Origin: Spinacia oleracea
Lineage: Eukaryota; Streptophyta; Magnoliopsida; Caryophyllales; Amaranthaceae
Reading direction: 5' to 3'
Assembly (NCBI RefSeq): GCF_020520425.1
Contig: NC_079491.1
Coordinates: 26,093,449-26,157,448, forward strand
DNA length: 64,000 nucleotides
The translations under genes were made by a program, and so were the position numbers. The notes under the pieces are model-generated. The model was not told the origin of the DNA. It made no database searches and was given only the letters and a program-made list of their open reading frames with translations. This document shows, one piece after another, positions 37,903 to 49,845 of this stretch (position 1 is its first letter; every line of letters starts with the position of its first letter).

Positions 37903-38400
37903 CAGTGGCGGACCCAGGACTTTGGATCAAGGGTGGCACAAATTTTTTTTTTGGGGGCCGAGGAGAATTTTTTTTATCAATATATATAACTAAATGTAAA
38001 AAATTTGTACAAAATTTAAAGTGATTAATAGCAGTAAATGATGGAATAAAATTTATTTTGTTCTCGATAACTTTTTATTTATTATAGTATAGTCCAATTA
38101 AATATGAAGGTGGAAAAAAAAGCAGACAATATTCAATTGGTATTAAAAAAAAAGAACCAAAGCTAGAGATAACAAATGAAAGTATTAGGAAAGAAAGGGA
38201 ATGAAACAAATAATATGAAATGCACAATTGATGGTCATGATATATTTTTTTAGCGCAGTCCAATTAAATATAAAGATGAAAAAAAAAGTTAAAAAGAAAA
38301 GAAACAAATAAGTTAATAAAATAAACCAAAATAGACATTATCGGCTGATCTGTGGACATTATGAATCAAGGATAATCTACCCCCTTGACCACTGCAACAC
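37903..38400. mobile_element. Decayed CAGTGGCGGA-type element
   Basis: Begins CAGTGGCGGACCCAGGACTT, the same end as the elements at 29727 and (inverted) 60986. A right end is not clear; CCCTTGACCACTG near 38382-38394 may be it. No intact target duplication, so the boundary is approximate. Confidence 0.4.
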
Positions 38401-39958
38401 AATCATACTCTCTGTTTAGTTAGTGCAGGTTTTATATATAACTTTTTACGTTTTTTCTTATTGCACATTTTCAGTTTTTTTTTTAAAATATCAAAGTGTG
38501 ATTGAATAAACTCAAAATGGCTTCCTTTTAGGCGGAATTGCAAAATACAGGTCATCTTGTTCACATATGATTTTTTAACATTTTGGTTGGTTTGATGCAT
38601 TTGACTTTTTGTCAATACAACTTGTTAAAGTCATTTAAATCACATTTTTCAAAAACTTTCTAAGACGTGCGAAAATAACCTCCTACAATAACCAAAGGTG
38701 CATTCAACTTTAATTACACACGTAATTTTCAAATAATGAATGGAGTAATTAACGAATTAGAACTAAATATTTATACTACTGAAATAAGAGGGGAAACACA
38801 ACTAATTTAAAAGGTTAAACACAATTAAATTAGTTTTCACTTCAAAATCTCATTGGCTTTAGGATTTGTGAGTTCATAATGTATGAGTTTATATAGGGGA
38901 GTATAAGAGCCCTATAATATAAGGATTACATTATTATTAAACAATATTTTCAATCAAATAAGAATTGTAGTAGCTAGCTAGTGTTATCTTTTCTCTTTAG
39001 TATTACATAAAATTAAAAAATAAATTTATTTTTCTAGGTGGTGGTCTCTCTATGCTGTCAGAAGGTTCATCTTTTACATAGATATTTAGATTTAGATTTA
39101 CCCAAATTGTAGAAATTCCAACTCAAAAATCAAGTTAGTTCGGGTTGAACTTAACTCAACTTGGATAAAAAAGTAGAATACTTCCGAACTTAAGTCATGA
39201 CTAAAAGTAGAATTGATAAAGAAGATACTCTGCCCCATAAAATGTCATATGCCCAATAAAGAATGTGAGAATTTGGTAGTACATAGAGATGTGAAAATGT
39301 CCTATATTAAAAAGGGACTTCAAATATGAGAGTATGAGAGAAAATGTCCTATATTAAAAAGGGATTTCAAAACACCATGTTGTGAGTGACCCACGTTGAT
39401 TTTAAACAATTTTTTTTTAATATTCCTTTGATTTTGTATATAAAGTGGATTCTATCTCTTGGATATGGATAAGGCCCATACCCATATTTAACAAATATGC
39501 CCACCTTTTTATCAGTACGCTTTGCTGAACCTCTACTCAAACTTCTAGACCCAAATATGTGCCTTTTCCACTATAAAAGACAACTTTAAAGCAACCACCT
39601 TTGGACCCACTATTTCCCTTCTAAAAATTCTTCCCATTGCAACAGAAAATTGACTAATTATCATTACCACTTTTTTTTTTTTTTTTTTTTTTGCCCTTTG
39701 TTCTTGTTGCGTAAGGGAAAGTAAGCCAACTTTCCCTGGTATTTTTTTTATTACCGCTTTGCTCAATTTCTTCACTTTGTTGGCTATTGCCAGTATTAAT
39801 ACAATACAATAGCACGGAGTATTACACAAAATTAAGGGTCCCTTTTTATCCCCATTTAAAAAAGTCCTACACTTTGTGCGTATTACAACACTTTCAGTCT
39901 TTTTCCCTTTCTTTTCGGTGGGGAAAAGATTAATTATGACTTACACTATTATACATAC

Positions 39959-39992
<34 letters not shown>

Positions 39993-40152
39993 TAATCAAA
40001 TGAAACAAATTAAACCTAAAAACCTATAATTATATAAACAGTAACAAAATTCCCATCCATATGGATGCGGTACGCAATGTCTAATTTCTCGGGCCCTCCG
40101 GCGCTTGCACATCACACGTCGGTGCAGTATATGTACATATTAAGTGATTCCT
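38401..40152. other. Intergenic, no gene; local duplication and (AAT)n
   Basis: A 36-bp stretch (AAAATGTCCTATATTAAAAA) is tandemly doubled at about 39294-39370. An (AAT)n microsatellite of about ten units is at 39960-39989, on the 3' side of the receptor kinase gene. Nothing else recognised. Confidence 0.5.
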
Positions 40153-42381
40153 TTAGACTAGCTCATCGGCGGCACCACCAGCTTCGGCAGTTCCACGGCC
40201 GGGTAGGAATAAGTTGCGCTCCGATGAAGAGGAAGAAGTTGACAATGTAAGCATAGCATTACAATCAGAAACACTATCTTGCAAACTCAAAAGAAGCTGA
40301 GAAGTAGTGAAACTCATTGAAGGTTTAGTTCTTGGGACAATTGGAACTTCTGTTTCACCAACCAACATTTGCACCACACATCTCATTGTAGGCCGTTCAT
40401 TTGGATCAGGATGAGAACATGCTAATCCAACAAACAACACTCTCCTCATTTCCATTTCATCATACTCTCCATTCAACCTTTCATCAACACCCTCTAACAA
40501 TCTTCCTTCTGTATGCAATCCCCACACCCATTCTACCAAATTCCCAATCCCTTTTATCCCATTCTTTTCTTTCTCTATTGGTCTCCGTCCACTCGCCACC
40601 TCTAGAGCCACCGCCCCGTAGCTAAACACATCCGTTTTATCGGTGGCTCGACCTGTTAGGAGATACTCTGGGGCTAAATACCCCATTGTACCAGCCGCCA
40701 CCGTGGCGTCCGGGGACTTATCGTGCTCCATTTGTCGGGCTAACCCGAAATCACCTAACCTAGCGTTAAATGCTTCATCTAACATAATATTACTTGTTTT
40801 CACATCCCTATGTACTACCAAATTCTCACATTCTTCATGTAAATAAGCTAAAGCTGATGCTACTCCATGTAAAATTTTCCTTCTATGTGCCCAAGATAAT
40901 ACCATTCTTGACTCAAATAATGCTTTATCTAAGCTCCCATTAGGCATTAAATCATACACTAATAATATTTCTTCCTTCTCATGACACCATCCTTGAAGCC
41001 TAACTAAATTCCTATGCCTAAGTGTTCCAATTATTGATAACTCCGATAAGAATTCATTCTTCCCTTGCCCTCCATTTTTATGACTACATCTTTTAACCGC
41101 CACAACAAGCCCTGTTTCTGCCAATATCCCTTTGTAAACAGTACCAAAGGCGCCATGTCCGATGATCCGCCCGGGATCGAACCCTTTTGTGGCGATTTTA
41201 AGCTCCTTGTAGCTGAATTCTTTGGGCATTTTAATGATATCCGCAGTTAAAGAACAACCTCCCGAACTCCTAGGTAATTTCAGCTTCGTTTTTTTCGAGA
41301 ATAACCAGAATAAAACCCCTCCTAATATAGCCAACAAAAATGCACTTGCTGTCACAACCCCGGCCACCGCAACTGGGTTATGCTTACACAGCTCATTACC
41401 ACAGGACCTGCTTGTGCCATTTGTTGATACCATTGATTTCGATCGCGATGGCGCAATCGACGGCGGAGGAGCATGGACTGCCACCGTCGCTGTTCCAAAT
41501 GGTGGAGTTGGCGGAGGCAGGACATTGGAAGGAGGAGACGGTTCAGGTTCAGGTTCAGGTTCAGGCGACGACGACTCGAAAGACGAGGTGAAGCTCCACC
41601 AATCAACACTGTGAGTCTCGGTGCTCCCCTGAGTTGACCCACTGAATCCCACAAACATTTCGTCACCAACAAAATCATCCAATACAAAGCTAAACGAAAG
41701 CAAAGATTGTTTTGGTTTTACATTGGAGTAAGAAATAGAGATACTAAAAATCTGGGTTAATCCAGAATACTCAATCCAAGTATTAATAACATCACCACTC
41801 TTTAAATCAATATTAATTGAATCTAAATCACTTACATGAGATGATACCATTGACCCTAGATCTAAACCCACATGGTTTCCATTAATGTCTTTGAATTCGA
41901 CATCCATAAGTGTATCGAATTCAACCGCCACGAACCCTGGATTCGAACCCTGACTAAGACCAAGGAACCCGCCAGCACCACCACTGGCGGCGGCGTCAGG
42001 GGAGATTAGGAAGGCAAGGCCGCCACCGATGGAGGAGGGGTTGAGGTTTGTGATGGTAAAGGAGAAGTAGGTAGTGAAGCTCACCGGAAAATTAGTCCCG
42101 GTTTGCCGGAACTTTACCGGATGGGAGTAAAATACTCTCCCAGCGCCGGAGTTAGGGACTGGGAGATCACGGGTGAGGCGGACGCTTCCATTGTTTAAAT
42201 GGGCGTCGCCGAGGAGTTTTAAGCTAGTGAGTGTTAGTGTACCAAAATCAAACTCGGTGGTGTCGTCGCCGCCGTCAGTGGCGGTTAAAGGGGTTGGGAA
42301 ACAGAGGTAGAGGATTAGAATGGTGGATGAGAGGGTGGTGATTTGGTGGTTTTTGAGGAGAGAAAAGAATAGGGTTAACAT
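40153..42381 (-). CDS. L-type lectin receptor kinase, LecRK-VIII type
   Basis: Plasma-membrane receptor kinase with an extracellular legume-lectin-like domain; clade VIII members are linked to immune and salt/ROS signalling. A single intronless frame of 742 residues, as usual for the family. Signal peptide about 1-34. Lectin domain about 42-272, starting FDFGTLTLTSLKLLGDAHLN, a hallmark of clade VIII. A Pro-rich linker with (PE)n covers 274-325. The single membrane helix lies at about 340-366. Kinase about 400-675: glycine loop GHGAFGTVYKG, Lys in VAVKR, catalytic HRDVKTSN (RD kinase), DFG and GTMGYLAPEY. All catalytic residues are intact. The tail ends in a Ser-rich then Gly/Ala-rich segment. 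Most like Arabidopsis LECRK81/82, but orthology is not tested. Confidence 0.95.
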   Translation of the reverse strand: MLTLFFSLLKNHQITTLSSTILILYLCFPTPLTATDGGDDTTEFDFGTLTLTSLKLLGDAHLNNGSVRLTRDLPVPNSGAGRVFYSHPVKFRQTGTNFPVSFTTYFSFTITNLNPSSIGGGLAFLISPDAAASGGAGGFLGLSQGSNPGFVAVEFDTLMDVEFKDINGNHVGLDLGSMVSSHVSDLDSINIDLKSGDVINTWIEYSGLTQIFSISISYSNVKPKQSLLSFSFVLDDFVGDEMFVGFSGSTQGSTETHSVDWWSFTSSFESSSPEPEPEPEPSPPSNVLPPPTPPFGTATVAVHAPPPSIAPSRSKSMVSTNGTSRSCGNELCKHNPVAVAGVVTASAFLLAILGGVLFWLFSKKTKLKLPRSSGGCSLTADIIKMPKEFSYKELKIATKGFDPGRIIGHGAFGTVYKGILAETGLVVAVKRCSHKNGGQGKNEFLSELSIIGTLRHRNLVRLQGWCHEKEEILLVYDLMPNGSLDKALFESRMVLSWAHRRKILHGVASALAYLHEECENLVVHRDVKTSNIMLDEAFNARLGDFGLARQMEHDKSPDATVAAGTMGYLAPEYLLTGRATDKTDVFSYGAVALEVASGRRPIEKEKNGIKGIGNLVEWVWGLHTEGRLLEGVDERLNGEYDEMEMRRVLFVGLACSHPDPNERPTMRCVVQMLVGETEVPIVPRTKPSMSFTTSQLLLSLQDSVSDCNAMLTLSTSSSSSERNLFLPGRGTAEAGGAADELV

Positions 42382-42670
42382 TTAGAGATTATATTTTCAG
42401 ACAGAGGAGAGAGAGAGAGTGGAGTGAGGGTTGGGATAGAGAGAGAATCCAAGAGGAGTTGAAGATGAGAGAAAGAAGAACCAAACAAGTGGGGGAGGTC
42501 AGAGGTGATAGTGTTGAGAATCCAAGAGGAGCTGAAGATGACATGTGGGATCTAGTCACTGTGATTGGTAATAAAGCCGTTGTGAATTTTGACAAACTCA
42601 ATTTGTACATTGGAATATCACACTTGTAATATGAATACGAGTATTGAAAGCTATTGTGGGACCCTTTATA
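42382..42670. promoter_or_regulatory. Probable promoter/5' UTR of the lectin receptor kinase
   Basis: GA-rich tract (AGAGAGAGAG) directly upstream of the ATG on the minus strand. A 26-bp segment (GAGAATCCAAGAGGAG) is repeated at about 42443 and 42517. No TATA element stands out. Confidence 0.4.
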
Positions 42671-44566
42671 ACACCACACCAATTCACAAAGAAGTAGAAC
42701 CAATCTTTCTCCCCCTTCTCTTACAGTCTTACTCATCTTCGATCCCCCCCCAAATTCAGGTACCTGGAGTATAATTCTTCCTTATTACGGAGTTTTTGTA
42801 GTTTAATTTTGTTTATGTTTCCCCCCTTTTTTGTTGCTTTTTTATTTATTTTTCTATTGTTGTTTTGATAAATTTTGTGATGAAAGTTGTTGAATTTGTG
42901 GTTTTCACGATTAAACTTGTATTTTATTCAAACCCATCATGTATTGAGTTAATCTATTACTGAAATTCATGTTAAAGATCTAATTTTTTTTATTGTGTGA
43001 AAAGTTCAATGTTTAATTAGGGAAATTGTGGAATTAGTATTGCCTTGTTATCATTGCTTAAATTACACTCGTGGTTGACCTCAAAATTTCTGATCAAGAT
43101 GATTGTTGGGCAAACGAGGGTTTATGATGATTTGGCATGAAATTTTGATTTATTAAGTTGATTGTAAATAATTCCACTGGGTTGTTTAATTCTACAAAAA
43201 CCCCAATTATGAAAAGTTATTAAATTCTTTTGGATTGATCAATTGGAGTTTTTCAATCAAATTGGTTGATTCTTCCAGAATTCTGATATATGAGCTATTT
43301 TCTTCTTTTTGTCAAATCAATTGCAAAAAATTATTATTGTAGAGACTGTTTTGAACTAAGATTCTCATCTTGCAAGTCAGGTATTATGGTCGGTCCGCGT
43401 TGGGCTCGTGGTACTTTGGTGTGTGATGCTACAAATCATGATCTTTCAGGGATTATAGCCAATATTTCAGTTAGGCTTTGCTGTAGACTCTTTGTTTCGA
43501 AATTTATATTCTTGGATGATTATTCAATCTGTTTGACCTGATTTTTGTCGTATAGGTTCTGAAGTTTATGTAATTTTGATTTGTTACAGTGTCGGTGATT
43601 CCGTTTGATGCTATTGTTATTGTTATTTAATGTACGGGGTACTTGTTAGGCTTTAAAAATTTCTGGTGGTGCATTCTTTATTTGATTGCAGAATTTGGTG
43701 TTACATTCTTCGTTTTGTTTACATTAAATCACAAAATTGCTGAAAATATGGGGATTGTTGGTTTTCACAGCTTAGTTCTGATAGTGACTTGCTGATTATA
43801 AGGATACCATACGGCATACATGCAAAACCACATTAGTTCCTAACCTTTTCAATTGCATGAGAGGTATCTGACTATAGAAATATTGAGGAGGATACCAATC
43901 CCAAAATAATACATGTCCCAGGGTTCTAGGCCATAGTTGATAGTTACAAAGTACCATAAAATGTTACATTCAGTTCCTGATATTAACTACAGAAGTACAG
44001 ATTTATTGCATGAAACTTTTCAGCATTTTGAGGGTTCCAATTCTTGGACTTTGTATAAAATAATACAATATTACCGTGTTAATTCATGATAAAACATCTT
44101 TAACTTCCAACCAGATGATGTTGTCTGGATTCTTTAACTGGTTTTGAGTTGTTCGTTTAGTCAGTTGAGATTGAGATTGCCTGGTTTCAGGTGTGACAAA
44201 ACCTGGTGGACGGCGTGGACCTATAGATTTCTGTATTATGTGTGAAGACGATATCACATTAGCAGTTGATTACCTCAGCTAAAACAAGACCAAGAATGAG
44301 ATTATGGAGTTTTCTTCACAAAGCCTGCTTACGAATGCATGGTTTGGCAAAGAAGGTACTGACTTCTTTAGAGCAGAATGTGTAATAATTAGTGCCATCA
44401 AAATGTGTGCTATTCCTCTCTCCCTCCCTCTCCCTCTCTCTCCCCCTCTCCCTCCCACTTGTGTTTCCTCATAGAATTTTTGGCTGTAGGCAATTCTCAT
44501 GTCAAATTTTAAAACTGATCTGTTGATTGTTTCATGGTTTCTTAACATGTCAAATTATGTGTTTTT

Positions 44567-47311
44567 TTTGTTGGCAATTAAAGAACTTTATTAATTACCA
44601 AGTAAAGAAGCAGAGTAAGAGTACACCTCAAAATAAATAAGTCCAACTGCTATAAATTCACTCTTGCCTATTGGCGTCAAGAGCAAGAGTCGAGGGTCGA
44701 TCGGGGCGCTTGTGTGCGCACAACAAGCACAAGCGGGACCGACGACGAGAGTGTATCTGTTTTGAGTAGACTTTGTTGAGTTTTGAAAAGCTTAAAAACA
44801 TGCGACAGCACAATATCTATAAAGTAACAACAATGCAAATAATTAAGAAAAGACAACTTTTGATGAAAGTTATTGGTTCATACCCCTCATAGAGGTTAAT
44901 TCAAGGTTTATTTTGAATTAGCTTTAAACTTCTAGTGAACGCTGGATTGACAGAAACATAATAATTCTATCAAAAACCCTAGAAAACTATTAGAAAGATT
45001 CTAGAAAGCAATAGATAAGCAAAATACAAGTAAAGGAATGTTGGATTCTAGCACTTAGCACCTTCTCCCAAATCTGCACAGAAAAGGTACAGGTGAAAAA
45101 ATAGATGCTTCACAGACTCTATATCACACGCACACAGAGCACACACATCATCATTAATCACTTTCCAGACTATAAGTCAATCAAGGGCAGGAAGCCTATT
45201 ATGAACAGCAAGCCACGGAATAAAATTGCTTCTTGGAGTTACTTTGTTGTTACAGAGAACTCTTCGCCAAGGCACTTTGCTATAAATTCCACACCGCAGG
45301 GTGTACATAGACTTTATTGAGAAAACTCCATTTTTCACCACTGCACTCCACCCCCTTACACTTGTGATTAGCTGAGCACAACTAAAAGTTCTCCTAAGGC
45401 ACAACTTAGGAGCTGTTAACCCAACGAACCCACAACTTACCCTTTTTTACAAGAAATGGCCCATAAGAGTTTGCACATAGCTCCACATTATCATATAATT
45501 GAATCCTTCGCATTCTTTCCCATCCCAGGAAACTAAAGCTTTTTCTGAAGGATTAACACCACCTGTCCAGAGAAAGGTCCTATTGAAACCTTGAATCTCT
45601 TTGATTTCTTTTACAGAATTACAAAAATCGGCACCAATAACACAACATTTACCAACTGTAATCTTCCTACGTACGACAAGACCCTTGCAGTTCAGCACTT
45701 TGCTCTAGCAAGAACCTTGTCAATAAGAGGTTTCCACTGGATATAAGAGAGTACTTAGTAGACAAAGGAACCCCAAGGTACCTAAAAGGAAAATCACCCA
45801 CTGGAATCTGTAATGCACCGATGATTTGCTGCTTGAAAACTTTATTTCCACCGATATACACATTTCTCTTTTCTAGATTAGCCTCTAAACCAGAAGCTAA
45901 AGAAAACTTCTTAAAGGCTTGAAACAACATAGTCACTGAAATAGTATCTGCTCTTGAGAACAGTAGAAGATCGTCTGTAAACATTAGGTGAGTGACGTTC
46001 AGTTTTTCACACCAAGGATGAGAATTGAAATTAGGGTCAGAGCCCAAGATTCCAATATTTCTTGACAATTACTCCATCCCTAAAGAGAATAAAAAGAGAG
46101 ATAAAGGATCTCCTTGCCTTAATGCCTTCTTAGCAGCAGGAGGGTACGTTTAATCAAAATTAATCAAAATACTGTAGGAGACTGAGTTAGGCAACTGAAA
46201 ATCCACCCAATAAACATTTCAGGAAACCCAAGCTCTACCATAACTTCTTTTGGGAAGCTCCAATCAATGGAGTCGTATGCTTTCTTATCCACCTTTATCA
46301 TCCATCTTGGAGAAATATGATTCTTATTATAACCCTTGACTAACTCTGTTGCAAGAAGAATATTATCCGAGATATGTCTACATTGGAACAAACCCTGCCT
46401 GACACTCACTAATAACATCACCGGCCACTTTCTGCAGCCTAGAGGTCAAGATTTTTGAAGTAAACTTGTAAAGGACACTGCAGCAAGCAATATGTCTAAA
46501 ATCCTTAACCATAGACGGGTTAGGGATTTTAGGAATAAGAGTCACTGAAGTGCAATTAACTTGCTTGAGGAGCTTATTTGTTGAAAAAACTCGTATATAT
46601 CCTCCTTTATAATGTTCCAGCTTCTTTTGAAAAAACTGCATTAAGTCCTTCAAATCCTGGAGCTTTCCCATCATCTATTCCTTTAAAAGCTGCATCAATC
46701 TCAGAATTATCAACAGTCCCACAAAGGAATTTCATTGCAACTAAAGGTAAATTTGTCAAAAACTACCTTATAAAATATGATTTTTGCGAAAAACTACCTT
46801 ATAAAAAAAATGTTGTAATAAACTACCTTATAAAAATTTTATGTTGTAAGATACTACCTTTGGCCATATTATGAGCATTAATTCAAAATTACGACGTTGA
46901 CTTTACTAGGTGCATATTACGCGACATCTAACGGGAAAGACGTAATTAAATGGCACGTGACATATATATGGTAAAGTCAATCCCGAAATTTCAATCAAAC
47001 GTTCGTAATTTGGGAAAAGGTAGTATCTTACAACATAAATTTTTTATAAGGTAGTTTATGACAACATTTTTTTTATAAGGTAGTTTTTCGCAAAAATCAT
47101 ATTTTATAAGGTAGTTTTTGACAAATTTGCCGCAACTAAATGGAATTTTGGGCCACTTCTCATAACTGAAATATCGATCATTGGATGAGAATCAGCACAA
47201 GACCCCAACAAGCCACCATAAAATTTCAAAACTTCTTCCATGATTTCATCTGGCTCCACCAATTTCTCATTTTTGTCATTATAGAAAACATTTATGCCAT
47301 AAATTCTGATT
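44567..47311 (-). mobile_element. LINE (L1-type), 5' truncated, in the saposin pseudogene
   Basis: Antisense insertion. The 12-bp repeat TTATGTGTTTTT at 44555-44566 and 47312-47323 is the likely target duplication and a T-rich stretch (inverted tail) begins at 44562. Reading on the minus strand: reverse transcriptase pieces from about 47.3 to 45.7 kb (LIPKIPNP, KVDKKAYDSIDW, and the catalytic box as FTDD), then a zinc-binding RT domain near 45.2-45.4 kb. The frame is interrupted many times and by a MITE at 46746-47131, so it is dead. Without the MITE it is about 2.35 kb, lacking the endonuclease end. Confidence 0.85.
46746..47131. mobile_element. Mutator-type MITE with 9-bp target duplication
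   Basis: 386 bp, perfect-looking long inverted repeat starting GGTAAATTTGTCAAAAACTA and carrying repeated AACTACCTTATAAAA blocks. Flanked by the 9-bp duplication GCAACTAAA (46737-46745, 47132-47140), the MULE signature. Inserted into the LINE. Confidence 0.9.
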
Positions 47312-48560
47312 TTATGTGTTTTTCGTAATTTTATAGTTGGTTCATTAGAAGATGTTTAAGATGTATAAAAACAAGTAGATTGTGTTAGTTGTTTTATTAT
47401 TGGAGATAAAAAAGGAATGTTAAGTCTTTAATGGCATGGGTCATGAAAGGAGGTGAATGATTTAACCGTTGGCATAGATGTGTTTTCTTTGAACTTTTGT
47501 CTGTACTTTTGGTTCTTGAAGCTTAAAACAATTTGGTCCCATATAATTGTTTATAATGTTATAGCTCAAAGCTTGAGCATAAGATCTCTCTGGAAACTGT
47601 GTTGTTATTGAAGTATTATTAGTCTTATTTTACTTGACAGTCCACAACATTGATGAACTACTACGCTCCTCTTTTCTTCTTAGAGGTTTCATCAGTTGAA
47701 CCTGTGAAGGATTTTGTAAGAAAGTTGAGCTCTGTATGGTTTCATCCATGCCTGAAAAGTGAAACAAGTGTGATCTTTGCCATAGAGCTGTTGTGATAAA
47801 GCTCTTGAAAAGTTGAATGATCCTGACACTGAGGTCTGTACTTTTATCGCTTTTGTATTTTCTGATGGATTGAGAATTGCATATGATTAAACGGTTTCTA
47901 AAGGTAAGCTCCCCCCGGCCCTCCTCCTCCCGGTTTGACAAAGAAATATGTCACGGGAATGCTGTCAAATACGAACTTGAAGTTCATGTTGTTTAGTGTC
48001 TGTTGCAAGAAAAAGTAGGGAGAAAAAAGGTGGGTGGTTGTGGGTAACTGGATATGCACTTTAGAGGAAAAATAGAGGGTAAAAAACTTAGCAGAATTTC
48101 TCTGATCTACAGCTTGGACCAATTTGGGACTAATATGGTAGATGCGCATTGGCATCACATATATCTGCAGAATTCTTTCTGGTCTTGTAAGCAAAATGTT
48201 TGATCAAGTGAATAATTCTCACTCTCCCTGTTTGCTTTCCCAGTGTAAATCCATGGTTTTCGAGTTTGGACCTCTCATTCTCGTTGACGCTGGGAAGTTT
48301 ATTCAGAATGTTGACCTCTGCTCCACATTCGATGCATGGAGTAGGTACAACGCCGGTAAACAGCAAGAGTCAGTTGAGGGAAGAATTAAAGTGGTGATTT
48401 ATCTAAAATATTCCGATGTCAATTTGTATAAACTCTCTCTAAAACAAAGTGTTTTTCGTTACAAACATGCTTATGGTATGTATATTTTACAACCAGGAAC
48501 ACCCTCATATCTCTTGTATAAAATCACTCACCAATCTGCTCTTCTCTGTAATCTTTTATT

Positions 48561-49238
48561 TCTGTTTGGAAAATTTGTCAAATATAACCCAACAAGCTCG
48601 ACCCAACCCAACACACATATTGCCTTGTAGAGTACTCAGTAATAGCGTAGTGCTTAGTACTTGCCCTGACATTATGGATCAAATGTTCGTAACTTTTGTA
48701 AATATTTGGAAAAAAAAACTATTCCATAAAATACCTAGCTTGTAAATAAACCTCAAATATTTTTTTAATGGCTATATATTTTGCACAAAAAATGCTCCTT
48801 AAGGTCACAAATATTTTGTTCTTGGAAATTTTCACCGACTATTTCTTGTTTGACAAAATTCCCAAGAACAAAACATTTATGGCGTAGAAAAGGAGCACAC
48901 TATGTCACTATTAATCCACAACATGTAGAATACATACAAGACTAATAAGGAAGAGGATAAGAAAATTGCAATTGGCAATTGGCAATTGGCAATTGGCGTA
49001 CATGTCGGACCACATCCACGTTCTATCAGCAGGAAAAGTGCACCACTACTATTCACATTAATCGTTTTATTTGATGTATTCGGAGAATGTTTCATTCATA
49101 CTTAGGATTGACAACCCTTCATGTCCTTAATCATTAGTACTCGTATACAAAATGTTTGATTAGTGATTACTGCATCCGTGGCAGTGTTGGGATTCTTTGT
49201 ATAATGATTCGGAATTTTTAGACCACATATAATACAAT
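48561..49238. other. Intergenic, no gene
   Basis: AT-rich. Contains four copies of GCAATTG at 48968-48995. Nothing else recognised. Confidence 0.5.
48968..48995. repeat. (GCAATTG)4 minisatellite
   Basis: Four perfect tandem heptamers. Confidence 0.95.
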
Positions 49239-49845
49239 TAGTGATGGCTAGTGGATCGGGTCTGACTCAGTCCACCCTAACACAATTCATTGTGGGTCAC
49301 CTACTTATGACCCATGACACAATCCGCTCATCCCCGATATTTTATTGATGTGTCGTGGGTTAAGTTTTTTCAACACAATCCATTTCAACCCACCCCATCG
49401 GACACGATACAACTCACCACGACACACCCAACACACGAATTCAACTCACCCGATACAAGAACCCAACCCACTTAACCATGTAACACACCAGACCCGCCAT
49501 CATAACTTAAACTATTTTATATGTTTAATGCTAATAAATTTTAATTTTATTGTTTAAATTTACATTAACCACATTTTATATGAGTATGTGATAACATAAA
49601 AATTAATTAATTTAAGTTCATACAAAATTTATAACTTTTTAACGCTTAAATAACCGTCCAAACCATCTGGCCCAAATAAGCTCATAAAACTCGTCTAAAC
49701 CCACCAAACTCACCTGACCCATCGAAATAACACTAAGCCTCAAAACTTGTTGTAACCCACCAAACACACTGGCCCCACTCGACCGCAAAACCCACCACAA
49801 CCAATCATGTACAATGTCCATTTTTCCGAGATAACCCGCGACTCG

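Larger units (their letters stand above)
42671..48560 (+). pseudogene. Saposin B gene pseudogene (segmental duplicate)
   Basis: Paralog of the gene at 31.7-36.0 kb, alike from the 5' UTR (TTACTCATCTTCGATCCCC) through the 3' UTR. Recognisable exons: start exon about 43386-43475 with internal deletions in the signal peptide; second exon about 44192-44360 with an in-frame TAA where the intact copy reads Ser-Gln-Asn; third exon about 47640-47833 with small frame-shifting indels; last exon 48244-48395. The 60-bp exon between the last two is not found. In the last exon the stop of the parent is lost. A LINE sits in the intron between the second and third recognised exons. It cannot make the two-domain protein, though a partial transcript is possible. 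Confidence 0.88.

Noticed and set aside
41222-41687. Several 80-130-residue frames opposite the lectin receptor kinase
   Set aside because: Shadow frames of a GC-richer coding exon; composition is repetitive and no start or splice context supports them.
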